DNA of 64,000 bases from Betaproteobacteria bacterium. GTDB taxonomy: Bacteria > Pseudomonadota > Gammaproteobacteria > Burkholderiales > Rhodocyclaceae. Of the stretch, positions 8,942 to 18,181 are shown piece by piece (the first letter of the stretch is position 1; each line of letters starts with the position of its first letter). The notes under the pieces were generated by a model. That model saw nothing but the letters and a program-made list of their open reading frames with translations. It searched no databases and was not told the origin of the DNA. The stretch lies in contig WREP01000006.1 of assembly GCA_009779265.1 (NCBI GenBank), forward strand, positions 18,003 to 82,002, read 5' to 3'. The position numbers were made by a program, and so were the translations under genes.

Positions 8942-9984
8942 TTTGGATCCTTGCCGTCGCGCAGCTTGTCCAGCGCCGCCAGACTGTCGGCGAGGTCGGG
9001 CGGGGCGGCGTCGAGGTCGACGGTCAGCCATTGCCGCAAGCGGCCCTGGATTTCCTCGAGCGCCGGATCGCCAGCGACGAAATGGCGTTGCAGCCAATCG
9101 CTCGCCACCTGCAGTTCGCTGCGGAAGCTGCCCTGTTCATGGGCGAACAGGGCCAGCCGGGCCGTCAGGAGGCGCAGTTTGAGATTTTCGCGCAGGAAGA
9201 AACGCTGCTCCGGCGCCAGCAAGGCCGGCTCCTCGCGGTCGAAACGCTGGATGCGGACGAGGCCGCGCAACTCCTGCCACATATCGGCCAAAAGCAGACG
9301 CCAGACGGGGCCGTCGCTCGTCGTGGCAGCGGGCGTCGCCGACGTGGCCGCGCCGGGGCGGACATCGGCGGCCAGCGGCAGCTTGTCGACGCGGCCGATA
9401 ATTTCTTCGATGCCCAGGCTGATGCCGACGACATCGACGGCGGGCAGCGCCTTCAGGCGGGCCAGATCCTTGGCCAGCGCGCTGCGCAGCGGCAGATGGC
9501 GCGGCTGGTCGAGGCGGGCGAGCTGGGCGTCGGCGGTTTGCAGGGCGCGCGTCGCGGCGGCGACATTGCCGGCCAGTTGCAATTGCTGCGCCGCCAGCAT
9601 CAGCGCCTGCTCGACTTCGCGCAGGGTCGCGTCCTCGCGGCCATGCGCCAGCCCCTCGTAAATGCCGCGCAGGGTTTCGCCCTGGCTTTCAAAGCCGCCC
9701 AGACGGCTGTCGACGGCATCGAGCCTGGTCCGCAATGCCTCGATCTGTTCCAGCAACTGGCCGCGCTCCGTCTTGCCGGCGGTTTCGGCCGCGGCCAGAC
9801 GGGCCGCCTCGCCGCGCGTTTCGTCGAGTTGGCGGTGGGTTTCTCGCCATTGCCAGCCGGCCAGGGCAAGAAGCGCCACGACGAGGAGGACGAGCAGCCA
9901 CGGCGCGGTCCGGCGCGGCGCGGCGGCGGGCGGCGGTTCCGGCGGAGCTACTTCGGGCGGAGGGGAAATATTATCGGTCGTCAT
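8938..9984 (-). CDS. hemX: HemX, membrane protein of the uroporphyrinogen operon
   Basis: 348 residues starting MTTDN, with ATG overlapping the hemD stop as ATGA. A Pro-rich cytoplasmic N terminus leads to a single TM (about 30-47, APWLLVLLVVALLALAGW) and a coiled coil (about 50-110). A large helical domain follows. Databases often call this uroporphyrinogen-III C-methyltransferase, but no SAM-binding Rossmann motif is visible; that label comes from E. coli HemX and is not supported here. It is part of the hemCDXY operon. Confidence 0.88.
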   Translation of the reverse strand: MTTDNISPPPEVAPPEPPPAAAPRRTAPWLLVLLVVALLALAGWQWRETHRQLDETRGEAARLAAAETAGKTERGQLLEQIEALRTRLDAVDSRLGGFESQGETLRGIYEGLAHGREDATLREVEQALMLAAQQLQLAGNVAAATRALQTADAQLARLDQPRHLPLRSALAKDLARLKALPAVDVVGISLGIEEIIGRVDKLPLAADVRPGAATSATPAATTSDGPVWRLLLADMWQELRGLVRIQRFDREEPALLAPEQRFFLRENLKLRLLTARLALFAHEQGSFRSELQVASDWLQRHFVAGDPALEEIQGRLRQWLTVDLDAAPPDLADSLAALDKLRDGKDPK

Positions 9985-10763
9985 TCCAGCCAATTATAAG
10001 CAAGCAGAGCGGCCATGATGCCCTTATCGGCGCCGCCGCTCAGGATGATTTTATCGAGACCCAGTTGCCGCGCCGTTTCCGCGATCCGCTCATGCGGCAC
10101 GAACAGGGGCGTGGCTTGCAGGCAGCGGCGGCCCTCGGCATCGAGCAGATCGAGCAGGTAGCGCAGGCCCTCGCTGCTCGACACGGTCAGGGCGGCGAGC
10201 CGCCCTTGCCGCCAGGCGGCGAGCAGGGCTTGGGCATTGTCGGCGGGCGGCGAGCGGCGGTAGCAGGCGATGCAATCGACGCTCGCGCCGCGCGCGCGCA
10301 GGGTGTCGGCGAGCAATTCGCGGCCGCCGTCGCCGCGAAAAATCGCCACCCGCCGTCCGGCCACCCGCTCGGCGGCAAGTTCTGGGCAGGCCAGCAGGGC
10401 TTCCGAGTCGTAGCGCTCGTTCGGCGCCAGGCAGTCGCCGATGCCATGCGCCGCCAACGCCCGCACTGTGCCCGGGCCGACCGCCGCCGGTCGCAAATGC
10501 GGCGGCCAGGGGCCGGCGGCGAGCAGGGCCGGCAGGGCGTGATCGACGGCATTGGGGCTGATGAAAACGGCCCAGTCATAGCTCGCCAAGCGCCCGGCGG
10601 CGACGGCCAGCGGCTGCGGATCGGCAGCGGGCGCGATGGCGAGCAGCGGGAAGAGCAGCGGCACGCCGCCCGCCGCCGCGATGGCCTCGGCCAACGGCCC
10701 GGCCTGCGCCGCCGGCCGGGTGACGGCGATGACGCGGCCGGCGAGCGGGCCGGTCGGGTTCAT
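9981..10763 (-). CDS. hemD: Uroporphyrinogen-III synthase
   Basis: 260 residues. It closes hydroxymethylbilane with ring D inversion to give uroporphyrinogen III. Recognisable family features are [13 protein letters not shown] at the N terminus, [11 protein letters not shown] near 90, and a late [15 protein letters not shown] segment. The start codon overlaps the hemC stop (ATGA) and the stop overlaps the hemX start, so the operon is translationally coupled. Sequence conservation in this family is low, so context contributes strongly. Confidence 0.92.
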   Translation of the reverse strand: MNPTGPLAGRVIAVTRPAAQAGPLAEAIAAAGGVPLLFPLLAIAPAADPQPLAVAAGRLASYDWAVFISPNAVDHALPALLAAGPWPPHLRPAAVGPGTVRALAAHGIGDCLAPNERYDSEALLACPELAAERVAGRRVAIFRGDGGRELLADTLRARGASVDCIACYRRSPPADNAQALLAAWRQGRLAALTVSSSEGLRYLLDLLDAEGRRCLQATPLFVPHERIAETARQLGLDKIILSGGADKGIMAALLAYNWLE

Positions 10764-11695
10764 CCGGTGTGCGCCAGCTTTTCCAGAATGGCGTCGGCCC
10801 CCTGGGCGCGCAGCGTCGCGGCCAGTTGCCGACCCAGCGCCTCGGCCTCGGCCGGATCGCCGCGCAATTCGCCGGTCGCCATTTCCTGGCCATCGGCAGT
10901 GGCGACGAAGCCGCGCAACCACAGTTGGCCGCCGTCGATCACCGCGTAGCCGCCGAGTGGCACCTGACAACTGCCGCCGAGGGCGCGCGAGAAGGCGCGC
11001 TCGGCCTGGACACAGTAGGCGGTTTCCACATCGTTCAGCGGCGCGACAACGGCAGCCATGGCCGCGTCGCCGGCCAGCAACTCGATGCCCAGCGCCCCCT
11101 GGCCCGGCGCCGGCAGCGACTGCTCCGGCGTCAGCACGGCGCGGATGCGCTCTTTCAGGCCAAGACGCACCAGACCGGCGGCGGCCAGGATGATGGCGTC
11201 GTATTCGCCGGCATCGAGCTTACGCAAGCGGGTGTCGAGATTGCCACGCAGGCTCTTGATGGTCAGATGCGGATAGCCGGTGCGCAGGACAGCCTCGCGG
11301 CGCAGGCTGGAGGTACCGACCACGGCCCCCGCCGGCAGGTCGTCAAGACCGGCGTACTGGTTGGAAACGAAGGCGTCGCACGGATTTTCGCGGGCCGAGA
11401 TGGCGGCCAGCGTGAAGCCTTCCGGCATCACCATGGGCACATCCTTCATCGAGTGCACGGCGAGGTGGGCGCGGCCTTCCTGCATTGCCACTTCCAGTTC
11501 CTTGATGAACAGGCCCTTGCCGCCGATTTCGGCGAGCGGCCGGTCGAGAATCTGGTCGCCCCGGGTGGTCATGCCTAGAATGGCGACTTCCGCCCCCGGA
11601 TTGAGGCTGGCCAGACGGCCCTGAACATGGACGGCCTGCCACATGGCGAGGCGGGATTCACGGGAGGCGATGATGATTTTCGACAAAGCGGACAT
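10760..11695 (-). CDS. hemC: Porphobilinogen deaminase (hydroxymethylbilane synthase)
   Basis: 311 residues. It joins four porphobilinogen units into hydroxymethylbilane in the cytosol. The dipyrromethane-cofactor cysteine is Cys243 in [10 protein letters not shown]. Other signatures are [39 protein letters not shown] and [11 protein letters not shown]. The start MSALSKI at 11695 is preferred over the track extension to 11710. It is the first gene of hemC-hemD-hemX-hemY. In many relatives it follows algR directly; here algR is about 8 kb away. Confidence 0.96.
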   Translation of the reverse strand: MSALSKIIIASRESRLAMWQAVHVQGRLASLNPGAEVAILGMTTRGDQILDRPLAEIGGKGLFIKELEVAMQEGRAHLAVHSMKDVPMVMPEGFTLAAISARENPCDAFVSNQYAGLDDLPAGAVVGTSSLRREAVLRTGYPHLTIKSLRGNLDTRLRKLDAGEYDAIILAAAGLVRLGLKERIRAVLTPEQSLPAPGQGALGIELLAGDAAMAAVVAPLNDVETAYCVQAERAFSRALGGSCQVPLGGYAVIDGGQLWLRGFVATADGQEMATGELRGDPAEAEALGRQLAATLRAQGADAILEKLAHTG

Positions 11696-11736
11696 GAAAC
11701 GGCACACCACGACAGGGGGAAGGCGGGCATCTTAGC

Positions 11737-12360
11737 ATGAGCGGACAGACGCCTTTCCCGACCCGGATCAAACCTCCCGAACAGCGCCCGGAATTGCCGG
11801 AATTCTGGGACAAACGCTTTGGCGCGGGCGTCATGCCCTGGGACGCCGGCGGCGTGCCGGCGGAATTCGCCGCCTTCGTCGCCAGCCGGACGCAGCCGCT
11901 CGCCACCCTGATCCCCGGTTGCGGCAGCGCCTGGGAAGCCGCTTGTCTGGCCGCCGCCGGCTGGCCGGTGACGGCGCTCGACTTTTCGCCAACCGCCATC
12001 GCCCAAGCGCGGCAAATACTCGGCCCGGCCGCCGTCGACCTGCGCTGCGCCGATTTCTTCAGCTTCGCCCCGGCCCGGCCTTACGACCTCATTTACGAAC
12101 GCGCCTTCCTCTGCGCCCTGCCGCGCAAGCTATGGGCTGACTGGGGCCACCGCGTGGCCGAACTGCTGCCGCCCGGCGGGCTGCTGGCCGGTTATTTTTA
12201 TATTTGCGACCAGCCGAAAGGACCGCCCTTCGGCATCCTGGCGGAACAGTTGAATGAACTGCTGGCCGCTCAATTCGCCCTCGTGGAAGATATTCCGGCC
12301 AGCGACCCGCTACCGGTCTTTGACAGGGGCGAACGGTGGCAGGTGTGGCGGCGGCGGTAA
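11737..12360 (+). CDS. Thiopurine S-methyltransferase (TPMT)-family methyltransferase
   Basis: 207 residues. The TPMT layout is visible: FWDKRFGAGVMPWD near residue 24, the SAM motif TLIPGCGSAWEA near 57, VTALDFSPTAI near 77, and YDLIYERAFLCALP near 111. Bacterial TPMTs methylate tellurite, selenium or thiol compounds, and related proteins act on halides or isothiocyanates. The substrate is not deducible here. It is divergent from hemC with only 41 bp between the starts, a space that must hold both promoters or overlapping ones. Confidence 0.8.
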   Translation: MSGQTPFPTRIKPPEQRPELPEFWDKRFGAGVMPWDAGGVPAEFAAFVASRTQPLATLIPGCGSAWEAACLAAAGWPVTALDFSPTAIAQARQILGPAAVDLRCADFFSFAPARPYDLIYERAFLCALPRKLWADWGHRVAELLPPGGLLAGYFYICDQPKGPPFGILAEQLNELLAAQFALVEDIPASDPLPVFDRGERWQVWRRR

Positions 12361-12414
12361 TGCACTGCCTCGCAAATGGCTGTGCATGACCAATTCACTG
12401 GAGGCATTTCACTC

Positions 12415-12912
12415 ATGGCGCCACTTCAAATGAGACAGATTTACAAAACGCTGATAGCGGCAACGCTTACTGCGGCCTTTTTCAGTATGCCCATGATGGG
12501 CGGGGGTCTTATATTTATAATCTTTATACAAATCATATACATTCCATTTTTAGCCCTGGCTTACCTCACAGGGCCAGAGCGGCGAAAGCTCTATGTTGCA
12601 AAAGCCATCATATGGGCACTGGCGTCGGTTGCCATTTTCACCACGCACTTTGTTCGACATGTATTAAACAGGTATCATGCCAATGAGATTACTTATTCGA
12701 TCAACACATTCATTTCGGCAAATAAAAGATGCCCTCACAATCTGGAAGAAATAGGACTATCCAAAGAATCAATCCGAAAACACCTTCCCATGTTCGGTTA
12801 TTCATGCAGCGAAAGCGATGGCCGACCCCTGCTTTATTATTCGGTCGGGTATATGCCGTATGCCATGTATAAATACGATTTTGACAAACAAAAATGGCAC
12901 AGATGGGACTGA
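12415..12912 (+). CDS. Low-GC hypothetical membrane protein
   Basis: 165 residues from the ATG at 12415, which follows GGAGG (12400-12404) by 10 nt; ATGs at 12376 and 12430 are alternatives. Two or three TM helices occupy about 10-80 (LIAATLTAAFF, then GGGLIFIIFIQIIYIPFLAL, then a third). A soluble C-terminal domain of about 75 residues follows, with two Cys (KRCPHNL and FGYSCSES) and a pilin-like ending with Tyr/Trp repeats. Base composition is much more AT-rich than the genes on either side, which suggests recent acquisition. I do not recognise a family. Confidence 0.6.
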   Translation: MAPLQMRQIYKTLIAATLTAAFFSMPMMGGGLIFIIFIQIIYIPFLALAYLTGPERRKLYVAKAIIWALASVAIFTTHFVRHVLNRYHANEITYSINTFISANKRCPHNLEEIGLSKESIRKHLPMFGYSCSESDGRPLLYYSVGYMPYAMYKYDFDKQKWHRWD

Positions 12913-12969
12913 TGGAGGCGTAACGCCTCGTGATAGCCTTGCGATTTTTTGCGGGCCGCGCCCAAAAAC

Positions 12970-15582
12970 ATGAATCCCAACACCCCGCCGACCATTTACC
13001 TCAAGGACTACACCCCGCCCGCCTGGCTGATCGACAGCGTCGATCTCGATTTCGACCTTGGCGCCGTCACCACCGTGACCGCCACGCTGGCGCTGCGGCG
13101 CAATCCGGCGGTGGCCGCGCAGCCGCTGGCGCTCGACGGCGAGGAACTGGAGACGCTGGCCGTGCTGCTGGACGGCCAGCCGGCGGCGTTTGAACTGACG
13201 CCAACCACGCTGCCCCTCTCCGATCTGCCCGAATGCTGCACCCTGCAAACCGTGGTGCGCATCGCACCGGACAAAAATACCCGGCTCTCCGGCCTTTACC
13301 GCTCGCGCGACGGTTATTTCACGCAATGCGAGGCCGAGGGCTTTCGCCGCATCACCTGGTTTCTCGATCGACCGGATGTGATGTCCATCTACACGGTGAC
13401 GCTGCGCGCCGAGCGGAAGCGATTCCCGGTTCTGCTCGCCAACGGCAATCCGGTCGCCGCTGGCGAAGGCGCGGATGGGCAGCATTGGGCGACATGGCGC
13501 GATCCTTTCCGCAAGCCGGCCTATCTGTTCGCCCTCGTCGCCGGCAGTCTGGATGTGCTGCGCGATGTTTTTCGCACTGCCTCGGGCCGCGAGGTGCAAC
13601 TCGCCATTTACGTCGAGCCGGGCAAGCTCGACCAGTGCGCGCACGCCATGGCCGCCCTGAAGAAATCCATGCGCTGGGACGAAGAGCGTTTTGGTCTGGA
13701 ATGCGATCTCGACCATTACATGATCGTCGCCGTCGGCGATTTCAACATGGGGGCGATGGAGAACAAGGGCCTCAACATCTTCAACACCAAATATGTGCTG
13801 GCGCGGCCCGATGTCGCCACCGACACGGATTTCGAGAACATCGACCGCGTCGTCGCGCACGAATATTTCCACAACTGGACGGGCAACCGCGTCACCTGCC
13901 GCGACTGGTTCCAACTGTCGCTGAAGGAGGGGTTGACGGTATTCCGCGATCAGGAATTCGGCGCCGACCTGCACCACCGCCAGACCGCCCGCATCCGCGA
14001 GGTGCGCGCCCTGCGCGCCGCGCAATTCCCCGAGGATGCCGGGCCGATGGCGCATCCGGTGCGGCCGTCCTCCTACATGGAGATTAACAATTTCTACACC
14101 GCCACCGTCTATGAAAAGGGCGCCGAAGTCATCCGCATGATGCACACGCTGCTCGGTCGCGACGCTTTCCGCGCCGGCATGGATGAATATTTCCGCCGCC
14201 ACGACGGGCAGGCGGTGACTTGCGAGCATTTCGTCGCCGCCATGACCGCCCATGCGCCCGCCGAGGCCGGTTTCGACGTGACGCGCTTCATGCGCTGGTA
14301 CGAACAGGCCGGCACGCCGCGCGTCGCCGTCAGCGGCGTCTGGGATGGCGAGCGCCGCCGCTACACACTGAGCTGCGCGCAGACCAACCCGCGCGCCACG
14401 GACGACGCGCCCTGCCTGATCCCGCTGCGCGTCGCGCTGTTCGCCGCCGACGGCAGCCTGTTGCCGGGCAGCGAGCGCCTGCTGTTGTTAAAGGAAACAA
14501 CGCAAAGCTTCGTCTTTGACGATATCGCCGCGCCGCCGGTGCCCTCCCTGCTGCGCGATTTCTCGGCGCCGGTGGTTCTCGATTTCAACTACACGGCGGA
14601 AGAACTGACCCTGCTGCTGGCGCACGAAACGGACCCGTTCACCGCCTGGGAAGCCGGCCAGCGCCTGGCGACGCGGCTGATTCTCGACGCCACCGCCGCC
14701 ATCGCCGCCGGCCGGACACCCGTCTGGCCGGAAAGCTTCGTCGCCGCCTGCCGCCGCCTGCTGCGTGCCGGACGCGATGCCGCTTTCGTCGCCGAGGCCC
14801 TGAGCCTGCCCGGCGAAACGACGCTGGCCGAGCAGCTCGACCCGGTCGACCCGGAAGCCCTGCACGCCGCCCGCAACGGCCTGCGCCGGCATCTGGCCGA
14901 AAGCCTCGAAAGCGAGTTCGCCGCCCTTTACGCCGCGCTCGCCGCCAGCCAGCCCTACGCCCCGGATAGCGCGCAGGCGGGCCGCCGGGCGCTGCGCAAC
15001 CTGTGCCTCTCCTACCTGCTCGAACTGGACACGCCGGCCATGCGCCAATTGGCGCTGCAACAATTCCGTACCGCCGACAATATGACCGACCAGTTCGCCG
15101 CCTTGAGTGCGCTGGCCAATATCAATGCCGCCGACTGCGCCGAGCGCGACGCGGCGCTGGCCGAGTTCTACCAGCGCTGGCAAGGCGAGGCGCTGGTCAT
15201 GGACAAGTGGCTGGCCGTGCAATCGACCAGCCGGCGGCCAGAGACGCTGGCCGTAGTGAAGGCCCTGACGACCCATCCGGCCTTCGACCTCGGCAATCCG
15301 AACAAGGTTTATGCGCTGATCCGCGCCTTCGGCGCCAATCTGGTCCGCTTCCATGCCGCCGACGGCGGCGGCTACGCCTTCATGGCCGAGCAGATCCTCG
15401 CCCTGAATGACCGCAATCCGCAGCTCGCCGCGCGTCTGACGCGCTCATTCGATCACTGGCGAAAATTCGACGCCGCCCGCCAGGCGCTGGCCCGCGCCGC
15501 GCTGGAACGCATCGGCGGCCACCCCAACTTGTCGCGCGACGTGCGAGAAGTGGTCGGGCGTGTGTTAAATCGCACAGCCTGA
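12970..15582 (+). CDS. pepN: Aminopeptidase N (M1 zinc metallopeptidase)
   Basis: 870 residues. It removes N-terminal residues from peptides in the cytosol. The exopeptidase motif GAMEN is at 261-265. The zinc motif HEYFH is at 297-301 (zinc ligands His297 and His301, catalytic Glu298), with NKGLNIFNTKYVLA between them and the third ligand Glu probably in LKEGLTVFRDQE about 20 residues downstream. Length and motif layout match the proteobacterial PepN type. The ATG at 12970 is preferred to a TTG seven codons upstream. The gene seems intact despite the foreign-looking gene just upstream. Confidence 0.95.
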   Translation: MNPNTPPTIYLKDYTPPAWLIDSVDLDFDLGAVTTVTATLALRRNPAVAAQPLALDGEELETLAVLLDGQPAAFELTPTTLPLSDLPECCTLQTVVRIAPDKNTRLSGLYRSRDGYFTQCEAEGFRRITWFLDRPDVMSIYTVTLRAERKRFPVLLANGNPVAAGEGADGQHWATWRDPFRKPAYLFALVAGSLDVLRDVFRTASGREVQLAIYVEPGKLDQCAHAMAALKKSMRWDEERFGLECDLDHYMIVAVGDFNMGAMENKGLNIFNTKYVLARPDVATDTDFENIDRVVAHEYFHNWTGNRVTCRDWFQLSLKEGLTVFRDQEFGADLHHRQTARIREVRALRAAQFPEDAGPMAHPVRPSSYMEINNFYTATVYEKGAEVIRMMHTLLGRDAFRAGMDEYFRRHDGQAVTCEHFVAAMTAHAPAEAGFDVTRFMRWYEQAGTPRVAVSGVWDGERRRYTLSCAQTNPRATDDAPCLIPLRVALFAADGSLLPGSERLLLLKETTQSFVFDDIAAPPVPSLLRDFSAPVVLDFNYTAEELTLLLAHETDPFTAWEAGQRLATRLILDATAAIAAGRTPVWPESFVAACRRLLRAGRDAAFVAEALSLPGETTLAEQLDPVDPEALHAARNGLRRHLAESLESEFAALYAALAASQPYAPDSAQAGRRALRNLCLSYLLELDTPAMRQLALQQFRTADNMTDQFAALSALANINAADCAERDAALAEFYQRWQGEALVMDKWLAVQSTSRRPETLAVVKALTTHPAFDLGNPNKVYALIRAFGANLVRFHAADGGGYAFMAEQILALNDRNPQLAARLTRSFDHWRKFDAARQALARAALERIGGHPNLSRDVREVVGRVLNRTA

Positions 15583-15648
15583 TACAAAAAAATGAACACA
15601 AATCAAAAAAGTGGCAGCTACCTTTTTATAATGTCGGGTAATTTTTGT

Positions 15649-15672
15649 GCCGGCGCTCACCCGAGCGCCGGC
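15649..15672 (+). promoter_or_regulatory. Perfect GC-rich hairpin in the 5' leader of the receiver-protein gene
   Basis: GCCGGCGCTC and its reverse complement flank a 4-nt loop, giving a 10-bp perfect stem that ends 23 nt before the ATG. No U-tract follows. It may be a pepN terminator remnant, an mRNA stabiliser or a translation control element. A TATAAT lies upstream at 15627-15632 without a good -35. Confidence 0.5.
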
Positions 15673-15695
15673 CTCTCGACGCCGAAGGAAGAACC

Positions 15696-16256
15696 ATGGG
15701 TCTGTTCGCCCGACTGCAAGCTCTGTTCCGCAAACCGCCGCCCGATACTGCCCCCCCGCCTGCCTCCTCGCCGTTGGTCACGCCAATCGCCCTCCCGACC
15801 GGCCAGGAGCGCCGCCAGCGGCCCCGGGTCAATGCCCGCGAAGGCACGCGGGTTCTGATCATCGACGATTCCAAGACCATTCTCGCGGTGCTGCGCAAAT
15901 TCCTGCGCTCTGCCGACTACGAAACCTTCGAGGCGCTGGATGCCGAATCCGGTCTGGCCGCCATACCCATCCAGCGTCCGGATCTGATCTTCCTCGACAT
16001 CGTGCTGCCCGGCATGAACGGCTTCGCCGCCCTGCGCGCCATCCGCCGCGACCCGGCGATGCGTCACATTCCAGTCATCATGATGAGCGGCAATGAGCAG
16101 GCCATGGAGCAATTTTTCGGCAGCCGCATCGGCGCCGATGCCTTCTTGAAAAAACCCTTCTCGCGCCAGGAAGTTTTCTTCCACATCGAGAGTCTGCTCG
16201 ATGAATTGCAAATCCCCCGCCGTGCCGTGCCGCGCGTTGCCGGGGCGGCGCAGTAG
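15696..16256 (+). CDS. Single-domain response regulator (PilG/PilH-like receiver)
   Basis: 186 residues. A Pro-rich N-terminal extension of about 55 residues (unusual for a stand-alone receiver) leads to a receiver domain: VLIIDDSKTIL, phospho-acceptor Asp101 in FLDIVLPGMNG, the Ser of IMMSGNE, and the Lys of FLKKPFS. There is no output domain. The closest resemblance is to type IV pilus/chemosensory receivers of the PilG/PilH type, but no pil genes are nearby. It starts 113 bp after pepN on the same strand. Confidence 0.75.
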   Translation: MGLFARLQALFRKPPPDTAPPPASSPLVTPIALPTGQERRQRPRVNAREGTRVLIIDDSKTILAVLRKFLRSADYETFEALDAESGLAAIPIQRPDLIFLDIVLPGMNGFAALRAIRRDPAMRHIPVIMMSGNEQAMEQFFGSRIGADAFLKKPFSRQEVFFHIESLLDELQIPRRAVPRVAGAAQ

Positions 16257-16272
16257 CTTGTAACTCCGTATA

Positions 16273-16857
16273 TCAAGCGGATTCCACCGCAGCCGCCTCG
16301 AACTTGCCCGAATAACGGAACACCTGCCCAAACAGCGGGTGCGTGAGGCGGAAGTCCATGACGAAGTGGTTTTCGTCAACGGCCTCCTCAACGATGGTGG
16401 TGTGGCCGAGCAACAGCCATTCCGGGATCGGCAGCAGGAGCGGCCCAAGTTTCGCCACGAAGCGGATGCCGCGATAGCAGAGCCGGCCATCTTGCCAATA
16501 GGGCGCCATTTGCAGGCCGAGCGCCGGGTTGACGAATTCAATCAATTCCCCATTCCCGGCATCGACCCAGAAGCTGTTGAAATGGATCACCCGGCCATCC
16601 GGGTAGCTCAGGGTTCGCCGCCAATATTGGCGGTCGCCAACGACGCGCTTATCGACGACGGTTCGCACATCCTTGCCGCCGCGATTCACCAGCGCGCCGA
16701 TAACGCCGAGGATGGTGAGAAAGGGCTGCATGAAGCGCGGATACTCGATATCCATGTAACCGCTGTCGATGCTCGCGCCGAATCGGTAATGCGTCCGCAA
16801 GGCGGGCGGCAGTTCCTCCCAATCGGCGCCGAGCGCCCGCTGCATCAGGCTTTTCAT
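16273..16857 (-). CDS. DUF4166 domain protein
   Basis: 194 residues. It begins MKSLMQRALGADWEELP and carries features I associate with DUF4166: FGASIDSGYMDIEYP, VIHFNSFWVDAG and LPIPEWLLLGHTTI. Function is unknown; in other genomes this domain is found fused or next to NAD-dependent epimerase-like proteins. The ATG overlaps the stop of the upstream DUF2269 gene (ATGA). It is the last gene of a four-gene coupled operon. Confidence 0.7.
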   Translation of the reverse strand: MKSLMQRALGADWEELPPALRTHYRFGASIDSGYMDIEYPRFMQPFLTILGVIGALVNRGGKDVRTVVDKRVVGDRQYWRRTLSYPDGRVIHFNSFWVDAGNGELIEFVNPALGLQMAPYWQDGRLCYRGIRFVAKLGPLLLPIPEWLLLGHTTIVEEAVDENHFVMDFRLTHPLFGQVFRYSGKFEAAAVESA

Positions 16858-17333
16858 GATTCGGCTCCGGGCATGTATTTGAACACCATCAGCGCCACGA
16901 TGAGCACCATCGAGATGAAAGCCGGCACGCCCAGCCAGAACCAGCGGCGGGCCATGCGCCAGTAGAGCGCGGGTAGCGGCGTGTCGGCGCGGACGGCTTC
17001 GGCGGCGATTTTTTGCATACGAATCTGCAACCAGACGACCGGCAGCCAGCAGATGCCCGCCAGCGCGTATAGAAACAGGGTGGCGGCAAGCCACGGCGTG
17101 GTCAGCGGAATATCCAGCAGATGCACCAGCCACAAACCGCTGATGGGCTGGAAGATGACCGTCGGCGTGGTGAACAGCCAGTCCGCCAGCACGACATGGC
17201 GGTTGGTCACGGCGATGTGCGCGACATGGCCGCTGCGGTCGGCCATCCATTTGTAGAAGGCGCTGCCGAGTCCGGTGCCGAACAGCAGCACCATGCTGAG
17301 AATGTGCAGGGTTTTGAGCAGGGTGTAGTTCAT
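16854..17333 (-). CDS. DUF2269 family inner membrane protein
   Basis: 159 residues with four TM helices: about 5-22 (TLHILSMVLLFGTGLGSAF), 48-68, 78-100 and 135-155. The pattern matches small DUF2269-type integral membrane proteins of unknown function. The start codon overlaps the upstream epimerase-like gene's stop (ATGA) and its own stop overlaps the DUF4166 start. The constant stoichiometric coupling argues that the products work together. Confidence 0.7.
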   Translation of the reverse strand: MNYTLLKTLHILSMVLLFGTGLGSAFYKWMADRSGHVAHIAVTNRHVVLADWLFTTPTVIFQPISGLWLVHLLDIPLTTPWLAATLFLYALAGICWLPVVWLQIRMQKIAAEAVRADTPLPALYWRMARRWFWLGVPAFISMVLIVALMVFKYMPGAES

Positions 17334-18181
17334 TTTCCTGAATCCGTGAAAAAAAGGCCGGCTTCGATTTTCAGCGGCGGACGCCCGAGGAAGCGGATCA
17401 GCGGCCCGGGGTCGGCCCAATAGCCGGTTTGCAGCATGCGCAGGTTTTCCGGTTGCAGCAGCGGATTGAAATGGCGTCCGGCGTGGGCGGCAAGCAGCGC
17501 CAGCCGGAAGGGAAGGTGAAACAGCGGCGCGCGCGGAAGAGCCTGCGCCCGGCGCATGCTTTGCAGCCATTCGCCAAAGCCGATAGTTTCCGCCCCGACG
17601 ATATCGAGCGTTTGCCGTGGCTGCGGCGAGGCAAGGCACTGCATCGCGGTGGCAACCACATCGCTGATATGCACCGGCTGAATCATCTGCTGTCCATCGC
17701 CGAGCACCGGAATCAGCGGTAGCCGCGCCAGACGCATGAACAGGCCGGCGCTTTTGCCGCCCGGGCCATAAATCAGGGAGGGGCGCAGAACGAACCAGTC
17801 GAGATCGAGGCCGCGCAGCGTGTCGTCCGCCGCCCGCTTGCTCAAGTGAAAGGCGGAAAACGCAGATTCGTCGGCGCCGAGGGCCGAGATTTGCAGCACC
17901 CGGCGCACTCCGGCTTCGGCGCAGGCGCGGAACAGCGCGGCGGGCGCCAGATGATGCAGCGGTTCAAATCGCTGTCCGCCGCTTTCGCCGATGATGCCGA
18001 CGCAGTTGATCACGGCATCCACTCCGGCAAGGCGCGGCAGCCAGTCGCGCGGGGCAAGCATCCGGCCAAAATCGACGCCATTGGCGCGCGAGGCCGGGAT
18101 GACGCTGTGGCCGGCGGCCATGAGCGCGGCGGCGAGATGGCGGCCAATGAAGCCGCTGGCGCCGGTCAGCAACACCTTCAC
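17330..18181 (-). CDS. Atypical SDR / NAD(P)-binding epimerase-like protein
   Basis: 283 residues. The N-terminal Rossmann motif is TGASGFIGRHLAAAL. It has VDAVINCVGI near 57 and LISALGADES-type strand residues near 105, but the classical SDR YxxxK is not evident; HLSKRAADDTL occurs in its place. This resembles the NDUFA9-like atypical SDR group, which binds NAD(P) and often does not act as an epimerase. The ATG overlaps the stop of the upstream 113-aa membrane protein (ATGA). Confidence 0.72.
   Translation of the reverse strand: MKVLLTGASGFIGRHLAAALMAAGHSVIPASRANGVDFGRMLAPRDWLPRLAGVDAVINCVGIIGESGGQRFEPLHHLAPAALFRACAEAGVRRVLQISALGADESAFSAFHLSKRAADDTLRGLDLDWFVLRPSLIYGPGGKSAGLFMRLARLPLIPVLGDGQQMIQPVHISDVVATAMQCLASPQPRQTLDIVGAETIGFGEWLQSMRRAQALPRAPLFHLPFRLALLAAHAGRHFNPLLQPENLRMLQTGYWADPGPLIRFLGRPPLKIEAGLFFTDSGK

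Noticed and set aside
7718..9661. 647-codon plus-strand frame across hemY and hemX
   Set aside because: Antisense to two recognisable heme-operon genes, Arg/Ala/Ser-rich, no start signal or fold.
15627..15632. TATAAT as a promoter of the receiver gene
   Set aside because: No acceptable -35 at 16-18 bp spacing, so not called as a promoter.
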